Source: Phycisphaeraceae bacterium (GTDB lineage Bacteria > Planctomycetota > Phycisphaerae > Phycisphaerales > Zrk34). Taken from it: DNA of 62,023 nucleotides. Numbering within the stretch: position 1 is the stretch's first letter; each line of letters begins with the position of its first letter. Where the stretch lies: the NCBI GenBank assembly GCA_028284925.1, contig JANQQT010000179.1, positions 1-62,023 on the forward strand, read 5' to 3'. Of the stretch, positions 50,895 through 59,832 are shown piece by piece. The notes beneath the pieces were generated by a model. The model was not told where the DNA came from, searched no databases, and saw nothing but the letters and a program-made list of their open reading frames with translations. Position numbers and translations under genes: made by a program.

Positions 50895-51980
50895 ATGCCA
50901 ACCTCCCAAAACAAAACCGAACCCCCAACCACACGCCGTCTTCGCCAAGCCCGCGAACAAGGCAACGTCCCCCTTTCCTCTCAACTCACATCCGCCATCC
51001 TCCTCATCGTCGTTTTCATCCTCCTCACATACCAACTCCAAACCATCAGCCAAACTTACCAATCCATCACCCTCGATACATTCAAAACCGCCCTCACACA
51101 ATCCTTGAATAATGATTCCATCCTTACGTCAATCGTCACCGCCGCCGCCGCCGCTCTCGACCTCCTCCTGCCCGTCATCTCCATCATCTTCGTCCTCGCC
51201 ATCCTCATCCCCTTCCTCCAGGTCGGCCCAATCTTCACCGCAACCCCTCTCAAACCAAAACTCTCACGCATCAACCCCTTCACAGGCCTCATCCGAAATC
51301 TCTTCACTTCAAATACCCTGGTCACTCTCCTCGTCACGCTCCTCAAGATCATCGCCCTCGCCGCCATCCTCTTCTTCATCGTGCGCGACAACCTCACCAA
51401 CGCCGTCCTCCTCATTACACACCCCACACCCTTCATCCTCCAATCCGTTGGCCGGATCATCTACACCTTCATCCTCCATACCGCCCTCCTCTTCCTCGCC
51501 CTCGCCTTCATCGACTTCTTCTATCAACGCCACAAACACCGAAAAGACCTTCGCATGTCTCCCGAAGAACGCAAACGCGAGTACAGGGAACACGAAGGCG
51601 ACCCCCTCGCCAAAGCCGAACGCAAACGCATCTACGAACAGTTCGCCGTCAGCAACATGCTCGCCGACCTTCCCTCCGCACACATCATCATCACCGCTCC
51701 GTCCCTCGCATTTGCCCTCCGATTCGATCCCGAAAGTGAATCGGCGCCCCGCCTCATCGCCAAAGGCCCAGCCCTCATCGCCCAACGAATCAATCAGCTC
51801 GCACGTCAACACGATATCCCCTCGACACGCGACACCACACTCGCCGACCAACTCAATCAACTCCCTCTCGATACTCAAATCCCTGAACATCTATATGAAT
51901 CCCTCGCGTCCCACCTCCGCTGGGCTGAACTCATGCATCGTGCTCAGGGCGTCACTCCACCATGGGCCGATAACTTCTGA
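50895..51980 (+). CDS. flhB: Export switch protein FlhB/SctU without NPTH
   Basis: The 361-residue protein has the FlhB layout. The N-terminus is KTEPPTTRRLRQAREQGNVPLSSQL. Four transmembrane helices span about 30-210, with NPFTGLIRNLF between. The cytoplasmic domain has MSPEERKREYREHEGDPLAKAERKR and ends IAKGPALIAQRINQLARQHDIPSTRDTTLADQLNQL. In all cleavable family members the loop reads NPTH. Here residues 268-271 read APSL (SAHIIITAPSLAFALRFD). The catalytic Asn is therefore missing, while the surrounding strands are intact. Substrate-specificity switching by autocleavage would not be expected. It closes the export gate operon, 120 bp before a VWA gene. Confidence 0.93.
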   Translation: MPTSQNKTEPPTTRRLRQAREQGNVPLSSQLTSAILLIVVFILLTYQLQTISQTYQSITLDTFKTALTQSLNNDSILTSIVTAAAAALDLLLPVISIIFVLAILIPFLQVGPIFTATPLKPKLSRINPFTGLIRNLFTSNTLVTLLVTLLKIIALAAILFFIVRDNLTNAVLLITHPTPFILQSVGRIIYTFILHTALLFLALAFIDFFYQRHKHRKDLRMSPEERKREYREHEGDPLAKAERKRIYEQFAVSNMLADLPSAHIIITAPSLAFALRFDPESESAPRLIAKGPALIAQRINQLARQHDIPSTRDTTLADQLNQLPLDTQIPEHLYESLASHLRWAELMHRAQGVTPPWADNF

Positions 51981-52100
51981 TTGCCCTTGCGTTCTTGCCA
52001 TATCTCAAATACCCGTCCTCCATGACCGATGAATGCCAATAGACGCATCATCCCGTTTGCGCTTCATATTCATCGTCGGCAAACGAAAAGAGGGACCACC

Positions 52101-52733
52101 ATGTTCACACGCATCATCCCCTTCACCATTGCACTCTTTATCTCGTTCACCGCCAACCACACCTCCGGCGAAGCCGAGAAAACGCCCCCATCAAAGCTTG
52201 GCGTCGCCAAAGCCCCCTCCGCCAACAAACGTCTCGCCATCATCATCGATGCATCAGGTTCCATGGCCGAAGCTTGGCCCTTCGCACTCAAACACGCCGC
52301 CAACCAACTCAAGACGCTCACCCCAAATGACCAATTCACCATCATCTTCTTCCAGCGCGACCGCGCCATCGAAGCCGGATGGATGGGCATGAAAAACGCC
52401 ACACCTCGAAACCTCACCGAAATCCAAAACTGGATCGACCATACCACAGGCCTCATCGTCCCCAGAGGTACCTCCGACCCCACACCGGCCCTCAACGCAG
52501 CCTTCAGTCAAAAACCCACACACCTCGCCATTCTTTCCAACAACCTCACAGGCGCCGGCAAGTTCAAAAACTACCCACCTCACATCATCAATCACCTTAG
52601 CCAGCTCAACCAATCCGCCGGAGCAATCGTCAACGCCATCCAACTTCTCGCCCCCAATCCCGATCCCCTCATGCAAACCCTCGCCAAACAACACCGCGGC
52701 CAATTCAACCTACTCCAATCCCCATCCAATTAA
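52101..52733 (+). CDS. Secreted von Willebrand factor A-like protein
   Basis: The 210-residue product has a signal peptide (MFTRIIPFTIALFISFTANHTSG). The VWA fold carries the MIDAS start DASGSM (AIIIDASGSMAEAWPFALKHA), then NDQFTIIFFQRDRA and VPRGTSDPTPALNAAF, which includes a Thr/Asp likely to complete the metal site. No other domain is present. The start at 52101 follows AAAGAGGG at about 6 nt. It is 120 bp downstream of flhB on the same strand, so a link to the export system is possible but unproven. The end converges with the MscS gene. Confidence 0.87.
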   Translation: MFTRIIPFTIALFISFTANHTSGEAEKTPPSKLGVAKAPSANKRLAIIIDASGSMAEAWPFALKHAANQLKTLTPNDQFTIIFFQRDRAIEAGWMGMKNATPRNLTEIQNWIDHTTGLIVPRGTSDPTPALNAAFSQKPTHLAILSNNLTGAGKFKNYPPHIINHLSQLNQSAGAIVNAIQLLAPNPDPLMQTLAKQHRGQFNLLQSPSN

Positions 52734-52759
52734 TCCGTTCCTCGACCCAACCCCATCCA

Positions 52760-54721
52760 TCAACTCCCCGCAGTCCGATTCTCAATCTGCGTGTCATCAT
52801 CATCCGACAACTCCGTCGGACCATCCAGAAATTCCACCGGTCCCGGCGCCTCCTTCACCCACGGCTGATCCTTCGTAATCTCCTTCACCGCGCGAATTCC
52901 CTTCACCATCGCACGTCGATCCGTCATACTCGTCGGCGTATCACCCGGTTCATGCACACCGCCATGCTCTTCCTGATACATATGCAACGTTTGTGTCGGG
53001 AACGCAAACTCAACACCCAGTTGATCCGCCAGTCGCATCATGTCCAACATCAACCGCTCACGCTCACGCAATTCCGTCGACCAGTCCGGCGTCTCAAAAA
53101 ACAGATAAATCAAGATGTCCAGACTGCTCGGCCCAAACTGGTTCAGATAAACCTGAAAATAATCCTTTCGCGTATAGGGGTGCACACGCACCAGTTCCCG
53201 CAACCCCTCCGTAAACGCCACCACCTTCTCCACCGGCGTGTCATACGTAATCCCGATATGACACTTCCACCGCCGATACTTCCGATGCCCATAATTATCC
53301 ACCACCGCCCGCACAAGGTTCGCATTCGGAACCGTTACCAGCGAGTTATAAAACGTTCGAACACGCGTCGAACGAAACCCAATCTCCTCCACCGTCCCCT
53401 CCACATCATTCATCACCACCCAGTCGCCAATCCCAAACGGCTGATCAATCAACACCGTTGCGGATCCAAAAAAGTTCTCCAGCGTATCCTTCGCCGCAAA
53501 AGCAAAGCCCACACCGCCAATACCCAAAGCCGTCAACGCCGGCCAGATATTCAACTTCAACGTCACCCCGATATACAACACCCCAAACACCGTAATAAAG
53601 ATCTTCAGCGACTTACGAACCAACGGAACCAGCACGTCATCAAACTTCGTCTCCGTCTTCGACGCCATGCTCAACCACGCGTCACAAAGCAAATCTGTCA
53701 ATCGCCAAGCCGCCCAAACACTTGCAAAGACCGCAAATACCCGCGCCGCTCCCTGCACAATCAGATGTGCCGTGTCGTTCAAATCCAGCAGGTGAACCAC
53801 ACCCAACCAGAACAGCGACATCACCAGCAACCCGATAGGTCGCACCGCCAGCCGCATCTTCTCCTTATCCACCTCACCGCCCCGCCGCTTCACCCACCGC
53901 GTAATCAGACTCCGCACAATTGCCCTGAACGTGTAATCAATCACCACACCCACAAAAATGAAGATCAGCAGAAACATCCACTGCCAATACTCCACACCCA
54001 TAAACATATGATCCGGCCCCTTCCACGCCGCAGGCATGCGCGTACGCAACCAGAACGAACTCCCCGCAATCTCAGCCGCGTCTACATCCACTTGTCGCTC
54101 CAATGCCTCCAGGCTACTGGCTAGACCGTCAATCTCAGCAACCGTCTTGGCGGAGAACAGCCATCGTCCATCTTTTTGCCGTTCCAGAACGACGCTTCCC
54201 TTGGGTTTCACCTCATCACGCCCCGCAAACACCTCCTCAAATTGGGCGTTATCTTTATCCGGAAAATACTGCACCGAAGCAATCTTCTTTGCCTCCAGAT
54301 CCAATGCCGCCTTATGCCAACTTGCCTTCGGCTTAAACTCCCCCAACTTATTAAACACCTCAAACAGCTTCGCCACCAGGTTTCTCTGTCGGTCCTCAGA
54401 CTTCAACTCTGATGTATCCATACACGCCACCGCATCCGCGATTGCTTTTTCAAATCCTTCCTTATCGTTCTTCTTCTGCGCCTCAATCGCCTCGTTCGCC
54501 GCCTTCAGAAACGTCATGATGGTCGCGTTTGGCGATTCCAACTCTTTCGGAGGCGCAACAGGCTTAGGCGGCGGCGTTGGCGTCCCATGATTCGCCGGCG
54601 TCTTACCGCCATCCTTACCCGCCTCAACCTGGCCATAAACACTCCCGCCCATCAGACAACTCAATCCCAAAACCAGTCCGACCAATAATCTCATGCGTTT
54701 CACCTTCATATCGCCCATCAT
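52760..54721 (-). CDS. Mechanosensitive channel of the MscS family
   Basis: The product has about 653 residues. A signal peptide (MKVKRMRLLVGLVLGLSCLMGG region) and a soluble domain (about 50-245) precede the membrane part. Transmembrane helices include YWQWMFLLIFIFVGVVIDYTF, VMSLFWLGVVHLL, ARVFAVFASVWAAWRLTDLL and SLKIFITVFGVLYIG. The pore-lining region has ALGIGGVGFAFAAKDTLENFFGSATVLIDQPFGIGDWV (MscS signature) and the beta domain, then EGTVEEIGFRSTRVRTFYNSLVTVPNANL. It relieves osmotic stress by opening at high tension. The start is uncertain: ATGs at 54721, 54718 and 54709 lie behind an AAGGGGAGGGG run. Confidence 0.93.
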   Translation of the reverse strand: MMGDMKVKRMRLLVGLVLGLSCLMGGSVYGQVEAGKDGGKTPANHGTPTPPPKPVAPPKELESPNATIMTFLKAANEAIEAQKKNDKEGFEKAIADAVACMDTSELKSEDRQRNLVAKLFEVFNKLGEFKPKASWHKAALDLEAKKIASVQYFPDKDNAQFEEVFAGRDEVKPKGSVVLERQKDGRWLFSAKTVAEIDGLASSLEALERQVDVDAAEIAGSSFWLRTRMPAAWKGPDHMFMGVEYWQWMFLLIFIFVGVVIDYTFRAIVRSLITRWVKRRGGEVDKEKMRLAVRPIGLLVMSLFWLGVVHLLDLNDTAHLIVQGAARVFAVFASVWAAWRLTDLLCDAWLSMASKTETKFDDVLVPLVRKSLKIFITVFGVLYIGVTLKLNIWPALTALGIGGVGFAFAAKDTLENFFGSATVLIDQPFGIGDWVVMNDVEGTVEEIGFRSTRVRTFYNSLVTVPNANLVRAVVDNYGHRKYRRWKCHIGITYDTPVEKVVAFTEGLRELVRVHPYTRKDYFQVYLNQFGPSSLDILIYLFFETPDWSTELRERERLMLDMMRLADQLGVEFAFPTQTLHMYQEEHGGVHEPGDTPTSMTDRRAMVKGIRAVKEITKDQPWVKEAPGPVEFLDGPTELSDDDDTQIENRTAGS

Positions 54722-54823
54722 ATCCCCTCCCCTTCCCTTCGCCAGCCCGCATCCATTTCCAAAGTCTCCCCCCACTGGGCATCTCGCCTCCAACGACATA
54801 ACCTACAGGGCTGAGTCAACCCC

Positions 54824-56779
54824 ATGCCCATCAATTTCAACAACGCAAATGTCATCTCCTTCGAATCTCGCCGGGCGGACGACATGGCTGATCTCATCCG
54901 CCGCGCCCACGGCTCCCCGATCTCCGCCCCCACCATGCGCGAGACCCCACTCACAAACCACGAAAAAGCCATCGACTTCGCCCAAAAACTCTTCGACAAC
55001 CAAATCGACATCCTCATCCTCCTCACCGGCAACGGCACGCGAATGCTCGTCGATGCCGTCACCACCCGGTTTCCAAAAGATCAATTCACCACAGCACTCT
55101 CCAACATCACGCTCGCCGCACGCGGCCCAAAACCCGTCGCCGCCCTCCGCGAAATAAATCTCACCCCCGACATAACCGCCCCCGAACCCAACACTTGGCA
55201 GGACCTTCTCAACGCACTCACACAATCCCTCGATCTCACCGACAAACGCATTGCCGTTCAGGAATACGGTCTCCCCAACGACCAACTCATCACAGCGCTC
55301 CAGCAACACACGCCGCATATCCTTCGCGTCCCCATCTACCGCTGGGAACTTCCCGAAGACCTCGCCCCTCTCCGCTTCGCCATCCAATCCCTCATCAAGG
55401 GTGGCGCAGACTACGCTCTCTTCACCTCCGCAACACAGGTTTACCACCTCTTCCAGATCGCCGAAGAGGATGGACACGCCGATGCGCTTAAATCCGCCTT
55501 CGCCACAACCTGCATCGGCTCCGTCGGCCCCATCGCCTCCGATGCCATCCGACATCACGGCCTCACTCCCGACTACGAACCCGATGCGCCACACATGTCC
55601 ATCCTCATCCGCGAATTCGCCCGACGCGGACCCGATCTCCTGACCAAAAAACGAACCGCCTCCCACAACAACGTCAACACCAACAACTGGCAGCGCGTCG
55701 ACATGCGCTGGCCCGACGACCCCGCATCACCCGCCAACAAAACCATCGAAGACTCAGTTTTCCTCAAGGCATGTCGCTGCGAACCCACACCTTACACACC
55801 CGTCTGGGTCATGCGCCAAGCCGGACGATACCAGCGCGAATACCGCGACCGAAGACGCGGGGTAACCATGGTCGAGTTCTGTAAGGACTCACAGACCGCC
55901 GCCGAGGTCACGCTCATGGCCGTCGACCGACTCGGCGCAGACGCCGCCATCATCTTCCAGGATATCCTCCTCCCCATCGAATGCCTCGGCCTCAACCTCG
56001 AATACATCGCCGGCGACGGCCCCGTCATCGACAACCCCATACGCGAACGCCGGGACCTCAATCGCCTCACACCCGGCGACGTCGCACAACTCGATTACAT
56101 CTACGAAGCCGTCCGAATCACACGACGCGCCCTCCAGCCCGACGTCGCACTTATCGGTTTCTCCGGATCCCCCTTCACCGTCGCTTCCTACTGCATCGAA
56201 GGCGGCAAAAGCTCAAACTACCAACGATGCAAAACCATGATGTACGCCGATGACGCCACATGGCACGGCTTCATGGATCAACTCGTGCCCGTCCTCATCG
56301 ACTACCTCCTCGCCCAGATCGAGGCCGGCGCCGATGCCATCCAACTATTCGATTCATGGGCTGGAGCACTCTCACCCGATGACTACCGCGAGTTTGTCCT
56401 CCCCCACCTCAAACGCATGATCTCCGCCGTCCGCGACAGGTATCCCAACACGCCCATAATCAACTTCGCCACCGGAAACCCCGCCCTCATCCCCATGCTC
56501 GCCGAAGCCAATCCCGATGTCGTCGGCCTCGATTGGCGATGCGACCTTGCCGATGCATGGAAAACAATCGGTTACGACAAAGCCGTCATGGGCAACCTCG
56601 ACCCCATCACCCTTTATGCCTCACCCACACAACTGCGACGCAAAATCCAACAGATCCTCGACAAGGCACAGAACAGATCCGGACACATCTTTAACCTCGG
56701 TCACGGTCTTTCTCCCGACATGAATCCCACACACGTCGCCGAACTCGTCGACGCTGTACATGAACTCTCCGCACGATAG
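54824..56779 (+). CDS. hemE: HemD-HemE fusion: uroporphyrinogen-III synthase and decarboxylase
   Basis: The 651-residue protein joins two enzymes. Residues 1 to about 268 read as a HemD-like two-lobe fold (VISFESRRADDMADLIRR, VQEYGLPNDQLITALQQH, TCIGSVGPIASDAIRHHGL). After a linker (about 268-310) residues 310-651 are HemE: PVWVMRQAGRYQREYR, the DSWAGALSPDDYREFVLPHLK segment, FATGNPALIPML and FNLGHGLSPDMNPTHV. HemE removes four acetate carboxylates from uroporphyrinogen III. The fusion would make the substrate and pass it to the decarboxylase in one protein. The single ORF has no stop. It opens the haem operon; hemH starts 41 bp later. Confidence 0.92.
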   Translation: MPINFNNANVISFESRRADDMADLIRRAHGSPISAPTMRETPLTNHEKAIDFAQKLFDNQIDILILLTGNGTRMLVDAVTTRFPKDQFTTALSNITLAARGPKPVAALREINLTPDITAPEPNTWQDLLNALTQSLDLTDKRIAVQEYGLPNDQLITALQQHTPHILRVPIYRWELPEDLAPLRFAIQSLIKGGADYALFTSATQVYHLFQIAEEDGHADALKSAFATTCIGSVGPIASDAIRHHGLTPDYEPDAPHMSILIREFARRGPDLLTKKRTASHNNVNTNNWQRVDMRWPDDPASPANKTIEDSVFLKACRCEPTPYTPVWVMRQAGRYQREYRDRRRGVTMVEFCKDSQTAAEVTLMAVDRLGADAAIIFQDILLPIECLGLNLEYIAGDGPVIDNPIRERRDLNRLTPGDVAQLDYIYEAVRITRRALQPDVALIGFSGSPFTVASYCIEGGKSSNYQRCKTMMYADDATWHGFMDQLVPVLIDYLLAQIEAGADAIQLFDSWAGALSPDDYREFVLPHLKRMISAVRDRYPNTPIINFATGNPALIPMLAEANPDVVGLDWRCDLADAWKTIGYDKAVMGNLDPITLYASPTQLRRKIQQILDKAQNRSGHIFNLGHGLSPDMNPTHVAELVDAVHELSAR

Positions 56780-56820
56780 CCTGCGTTCATAACGCGCATA
56801 CGATTTCAAGAGATTCGCCA

Positions 56821-57852
56821 ATGACACCAAATTACGATGCCATTCTCATCGTCTCTTTTGGTGGCCCCGAAGGCCGCGACGATGTGATTCCCTTTCTTCA
56901 AAATGTCACACGCGGAAGGAACATTCCCGAAGACCGTCTCGCAGAAGTTGCCGAGCACTACTACCTCTACGATGGCGTCTCACCCCACAACCGGCAAATC
57001 ACCGATCTTCGTGACGCCCTCCGCCTCGAACTCGACGCCGCCGACATCAACCTTCCCCTCTACTGGGGCAATCGCAACTGGACGCCCTATCTTACCGATA
57101 CCCTCAGGCAGATGACCGACGATGGCATTCGAAAGGCCATTGCCTTTGTCGTCTCCGGTTACAGCTCATACTCCAGTTGCCGCCAATATCGTGAAAACGT
57201 TCAGGCCGCTCGCAAGGCCGCCGGCGCCACCGCCCCATCCGTTGACAAGATCCGCGTCTTTTTCAACCACCCCCTATTCATGGATGTGATGGAGGACCGC
57301 GTCAATGAAGCCATAGCCAAACTGGCGCCCGAACACCAGGAATCCGCACACCTCATCTTCACCGCTCACTCCATCCCGTCATCCATGGCCGCCAATTGCA
57401 AATACGAGTTGCAACTCACAGAAGCCTCCCGCCTCGTCGCCGAACGATTCCCCGGCCACACACACGAACTCGTCTACCAAAGTCGTTCCGGTCCACCCCA
57501 CGTCCCCTGGCTCGAACCGGACATCTGCGACTACCTCGAAAACCTCGCAAAAGAAAACTCCCCACCGCCCGTCATCGTCATCCCCATCGGCTTCCTCTCC
57601 GACCATCTCGAAGTACTCTACGACCTCGATCACGAAGCAGCCGACACCGCCGCCAAGCTCAACATTCCGTTCGCACGCGCCCTAAGCGCCGGAACCCACC
57701 CCAAATTCATCACCATGATCCGCGAACTCATCGCCGAACGCCTCTACGACACACCCACCCGCGCTGCAATTGGCCAATACCCTGCCTCACACGATTACTG
57801 CCCTCAGGATTGCTGCCTTCCGCCTCAAAGACCCGCAGCCCGACCCGCCTGA
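56821..57852 (+). CDS. hemH: Ferrochelatase
   Basis: The 343-residue enzyme inserts iron into a porphyrin. Key residues: the catalytic His in FTAHSIPSSM and Glu in IPIGFLSDHLEVLYDLDH. LIVSFGGPEGRDDVIPFLQNVTRGR is the usual N-terminus. The C-terminus holds CPQDCCLP (C327, C331, C332), which might bind an Fe-S cluster as in some ferrochelatases. Whether it uses protoporphyrin or coproporphyrin is undecided. Transcribed after the HemD-HemE gene, before hemY. Confidence 0.97.
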   Translation: MTPNYDAILIVSFGGPEGRDDVIPFLQNVTRGRNIPEDRLAEVAEHYYLYDGVSPHNRQITDLRDALRLELDAADINLPLYWGNRNWTPYLTDTLRQMTDDGIRKAIAFVVSGYSSYSSCRQYRENVQAARKAAGATAPSVDKIRVFFNHPLFMDVMEDRVNEAIAKLAPEHQESAHLIFTAHSIPSSMAANCKYELQLTEASRLVAERFPGHTHELVYQSRSGPPHVPWLEPDICDYLENLAKENSPPPVIVIPIGFLSDHLEVLYDLDHEAADTAAKLNIPFARALSAGTHPKFITMIRELIAERLYDTPTRAAIGQYPASHDYCPQDCCLPPQRPAARPA

Positions 57853-57865
57853 TGTTCCAAACCAT

Positions 57866-59290
57866 ATGCCCGACGCCCCCCCTCAAACACGCATCGCCAT
57901 CATCGGAGCCGGCATCTCCGGCCTCGCCGCCGCTCACCACGCCCTCGAACTCACCCGATCCAGAAAACGCAACACCCAAATCGACCTCTTCGAATCCTCC
58001 TCCCGCGCCGGCGGCTCCATCAAAACCATCCAAAAAGATGACTTCCTCATCGAAGCCGGTCCCGACAACTTCATCACCAACAAACCCGCCTGCCTCGCAC
58101 TTGCCAAACGACTTAATCTCTCCGATCAACTCCTCCAAACCAACGACCAATTTCGCAAAGCCCTCGTCCTGCGCAAAAATAATCTCCTCCCCGTCCCCGA
58201 TGGCTTCCTCCTCATGGGCCCATCCCGTTGGCGACCCATGATCACCACGCGAATCTTCTCCCCCCTCGCCAAACTCCGCATGGCCGCCGAACTCTTCATC
58301 AAACCCAAACGCCCCAACCCTGATGAATCCCTCGAATCCTTCGTCACCCGACGCTTCGGTCGCCAGGCGCTCGATCGACTCATCCAACCACTCATCGCAG
58401 GCATCTACACCGCCGACCCTGCCACGCTAAGCCTCCGCGCCACGCTCCCCCGCTTTCTCGAAATGGAACAAAACCACGGTTCCGTCATCCGCGCCATGCG
58501 CAAACAAGCCAAAAAAACAAACCAATCCAAATCTGACGCAGGCCCGCGATACTCACTCTTCAATACCTTCACCCACGGCATGCAAACCCTCACCGACACG
58601 CTCATCCGGAAAATCACCCCAAACCATCTCCACCTCAACACCACCGTCACCTCCATAACCCAAAACCCCGACCAATCCTGGACCATGACCTTCGACGACG
58701 GAAACGCCCACACCGCCGACCACCTTATCCTCGCCACACCCACCTTCATCACCGCCAAATTCCTCGCCCCCTTTAACTCCACCGCCGCAGACCTCCTCAG
58801 CCAGATCCAATACTCCTCTGCCGCCGTCATCAACCTCGCCTACAACCGCGACCAGATCGCCCACCCCCTCAACGCATTCGGCTTCGTCGTCCCTACCATC
58901 GAAAACCGCAACATCATCGCCGCAGGATTCTCCAGCATCAAATACGTCCACCGCGCACCTTCCGGCAAAGTCGTCCTCCGCGCATTCTTGGGCGGATCAA
59001 TGCAGGAAGATCGCCTCAACCGCGATGACAAAGACCTCATCCAACTTGCCCACAATGACCTCACCTCCATCCTCAGCATCAGGGGCGACCCGCTCTTTGC
59101 CATTCCGCAACGCTGGCCAAACTCCATGCCTCAATACAAAGTCAATCACCTTGACCTCATCGCTGACATCAAATCAAACCTCGACCAGCACCCCAACCTC
59201 CACCTCATCGGCTCAGGCTACGACACCGGCGTCGGCATCCCCGACTGCATCGCCGCCGCAGAAAAAACCATTGACAAAATATTTGCCTGA
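57866..59290 (+). CDS. hemY: Protoporphyrinogen/coproporphyrinogen oxidase (HemY type)
   Basis: The 474-residue flavoprotein oxidises the porphyrinogen ring with oxygen. The N-terminal FAD motif GAGISGLAAAHHALE and FESSSRAGGSIKTI (E binding ribose) are typical, with DFLIEAGPDNFIT and later LIGSGYDTGVGIPDCIAAAE (C-terminal FAD segment). The ATG at 57866 lies 13 bp after hemH and is preferred over an upstream start that overlaps hemH. The genes hemD-hemE, hemH and hemY together form a haem unit. It converges with rpiB. Confidence 0.95.
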   Translation: MPDAPPQTRIAIIGAGISGLAAAHHALELTRSRKRNTQIDLFESSSRAGGSIKTIQKDDFLIEAGPDNFITNKPACLALAKRLNLSDQLLQTNDQFRKALVLRKNNLLPVPDGFLLMGPSRWRPMITTRIFSPLAKLRMAAELFIKPKRPNPDESLESFVTRRFGRQALDRLIQPLIAGIYTADPATLSLRATLPRFLEMEQNHGSVIRAMRKQAKKTNQSKSDAGPRYSLFNTFTHGMQTLTDTLIRKITPNHLHLNTTVTSITQNPDQSWTMTFDDGNAHTADHLILATPTFITAKFLAPFNSTAADLLSQIQYSSAAVINLAYNRDQIAHPLNAFGFVVPTIENRNIIAAGFSSIKYVHRAPSGKVVLRAFLGGSMQEDRLNRDDKDLIQLAHNDLTSILSIRGDPLFAIPQRWPNSMPQYKVNHLDLIADIKSNLDQHPNLHLIGSGYDTGVGIPDCIAAAEKTIDKIFA

Positions 59291-59370
59291 CAAACCCCCG
59301 CCTTATTCCGGCCTCTGAAATCCAAAGTCTGAATTCAGTCTGTGCCTGCAAATACCATCCCACTAAATTT

Positions 59371-59832
59371 TTAAGAAGCGGGAATATTTCCGGGGGCGGG
59401 GGCGGGGGAGTCGATTTGTTTGATTCGTGCTTCATGTCTCCCGCCCTCGAACCCCGTTTCAAGAAACACTCTCACGATTGCCAGTGCCGTCTCCTCATCA
59501 ATCATCCGCGCCCCCAGGCTGATCATATTCGCATCATTGTGCAGACGCGTTAGCCGTGCCGTCTCAGTGTTCCAGCACAACCCGCACCTCACACCGGCAA
59601 ACCGATTCGCCGCAATTGCCTCGCCATTTCCCGATCCCCCCAACACAATCCCTCGCTCACATGCCCCCTCCGCCACCGCCCGGGCAGCCGGTTGAATAAA
59701 CTTCGGATAGTCCACATTCGCCTCACTATCCGTCCCAAAATCCACCACCTCATGGCCCGCCTCCTCCAACAACCTCTTGATCGCTTCCTTATGAGAAAAA
59801 CCCGCATGATCCGTCCCAAGTGATATCTTCAT
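59371..59832 (-). CDS. rpiB: Ribose-5-phosphate isomerase B
   Basis: The 153-residue enzyme interconverts ribose 5-phosphate and ribulose 5-phosphate. MKISLGTDHAGFSHKEAIKR opens with the phosphate-binding DHAG motif. VLGGSGNGEAIAANRFAGVRCG carries the Glu type of base (Glu71), as in actinobacterial RpiB, in place of the Cys of E. coli RpiB. His residue and 'TARLTRLHNDANMISLGARM' complete the active site. The C-terminal stretch is Pro/Ala-rich. It overlaps ygfZ by 4 nt (ATGA), and hemY converges with it. Confidence 0.97.
   Translation of the reverse strand: MKISLGTDHAGFSHKEAIKRLLEEAGHEVVDFGTDSEANVDYPKFIQPAARAVAEGACERGIVLGGSGNGEAIAANRFAGVRCGLCWNTETARLTRLHNDANMISLGARMIDEETALAIVRVFLETGFEGGRHEARIKQIDSPAPAPGNIPAS

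Noticed and set aside
52952-54124. 390-codon His/Arg/Gln-rich plus-strand frame
   Set aside because: It lies wholly within the MscS gene on the other strand, and has no start signal.
59318-59333. Palindrome CTGAATTCAG between hemY and rpiB as terminator
   Set aside because: The stem is only about 5 bp with no loop or T-run, so termination is not supported.
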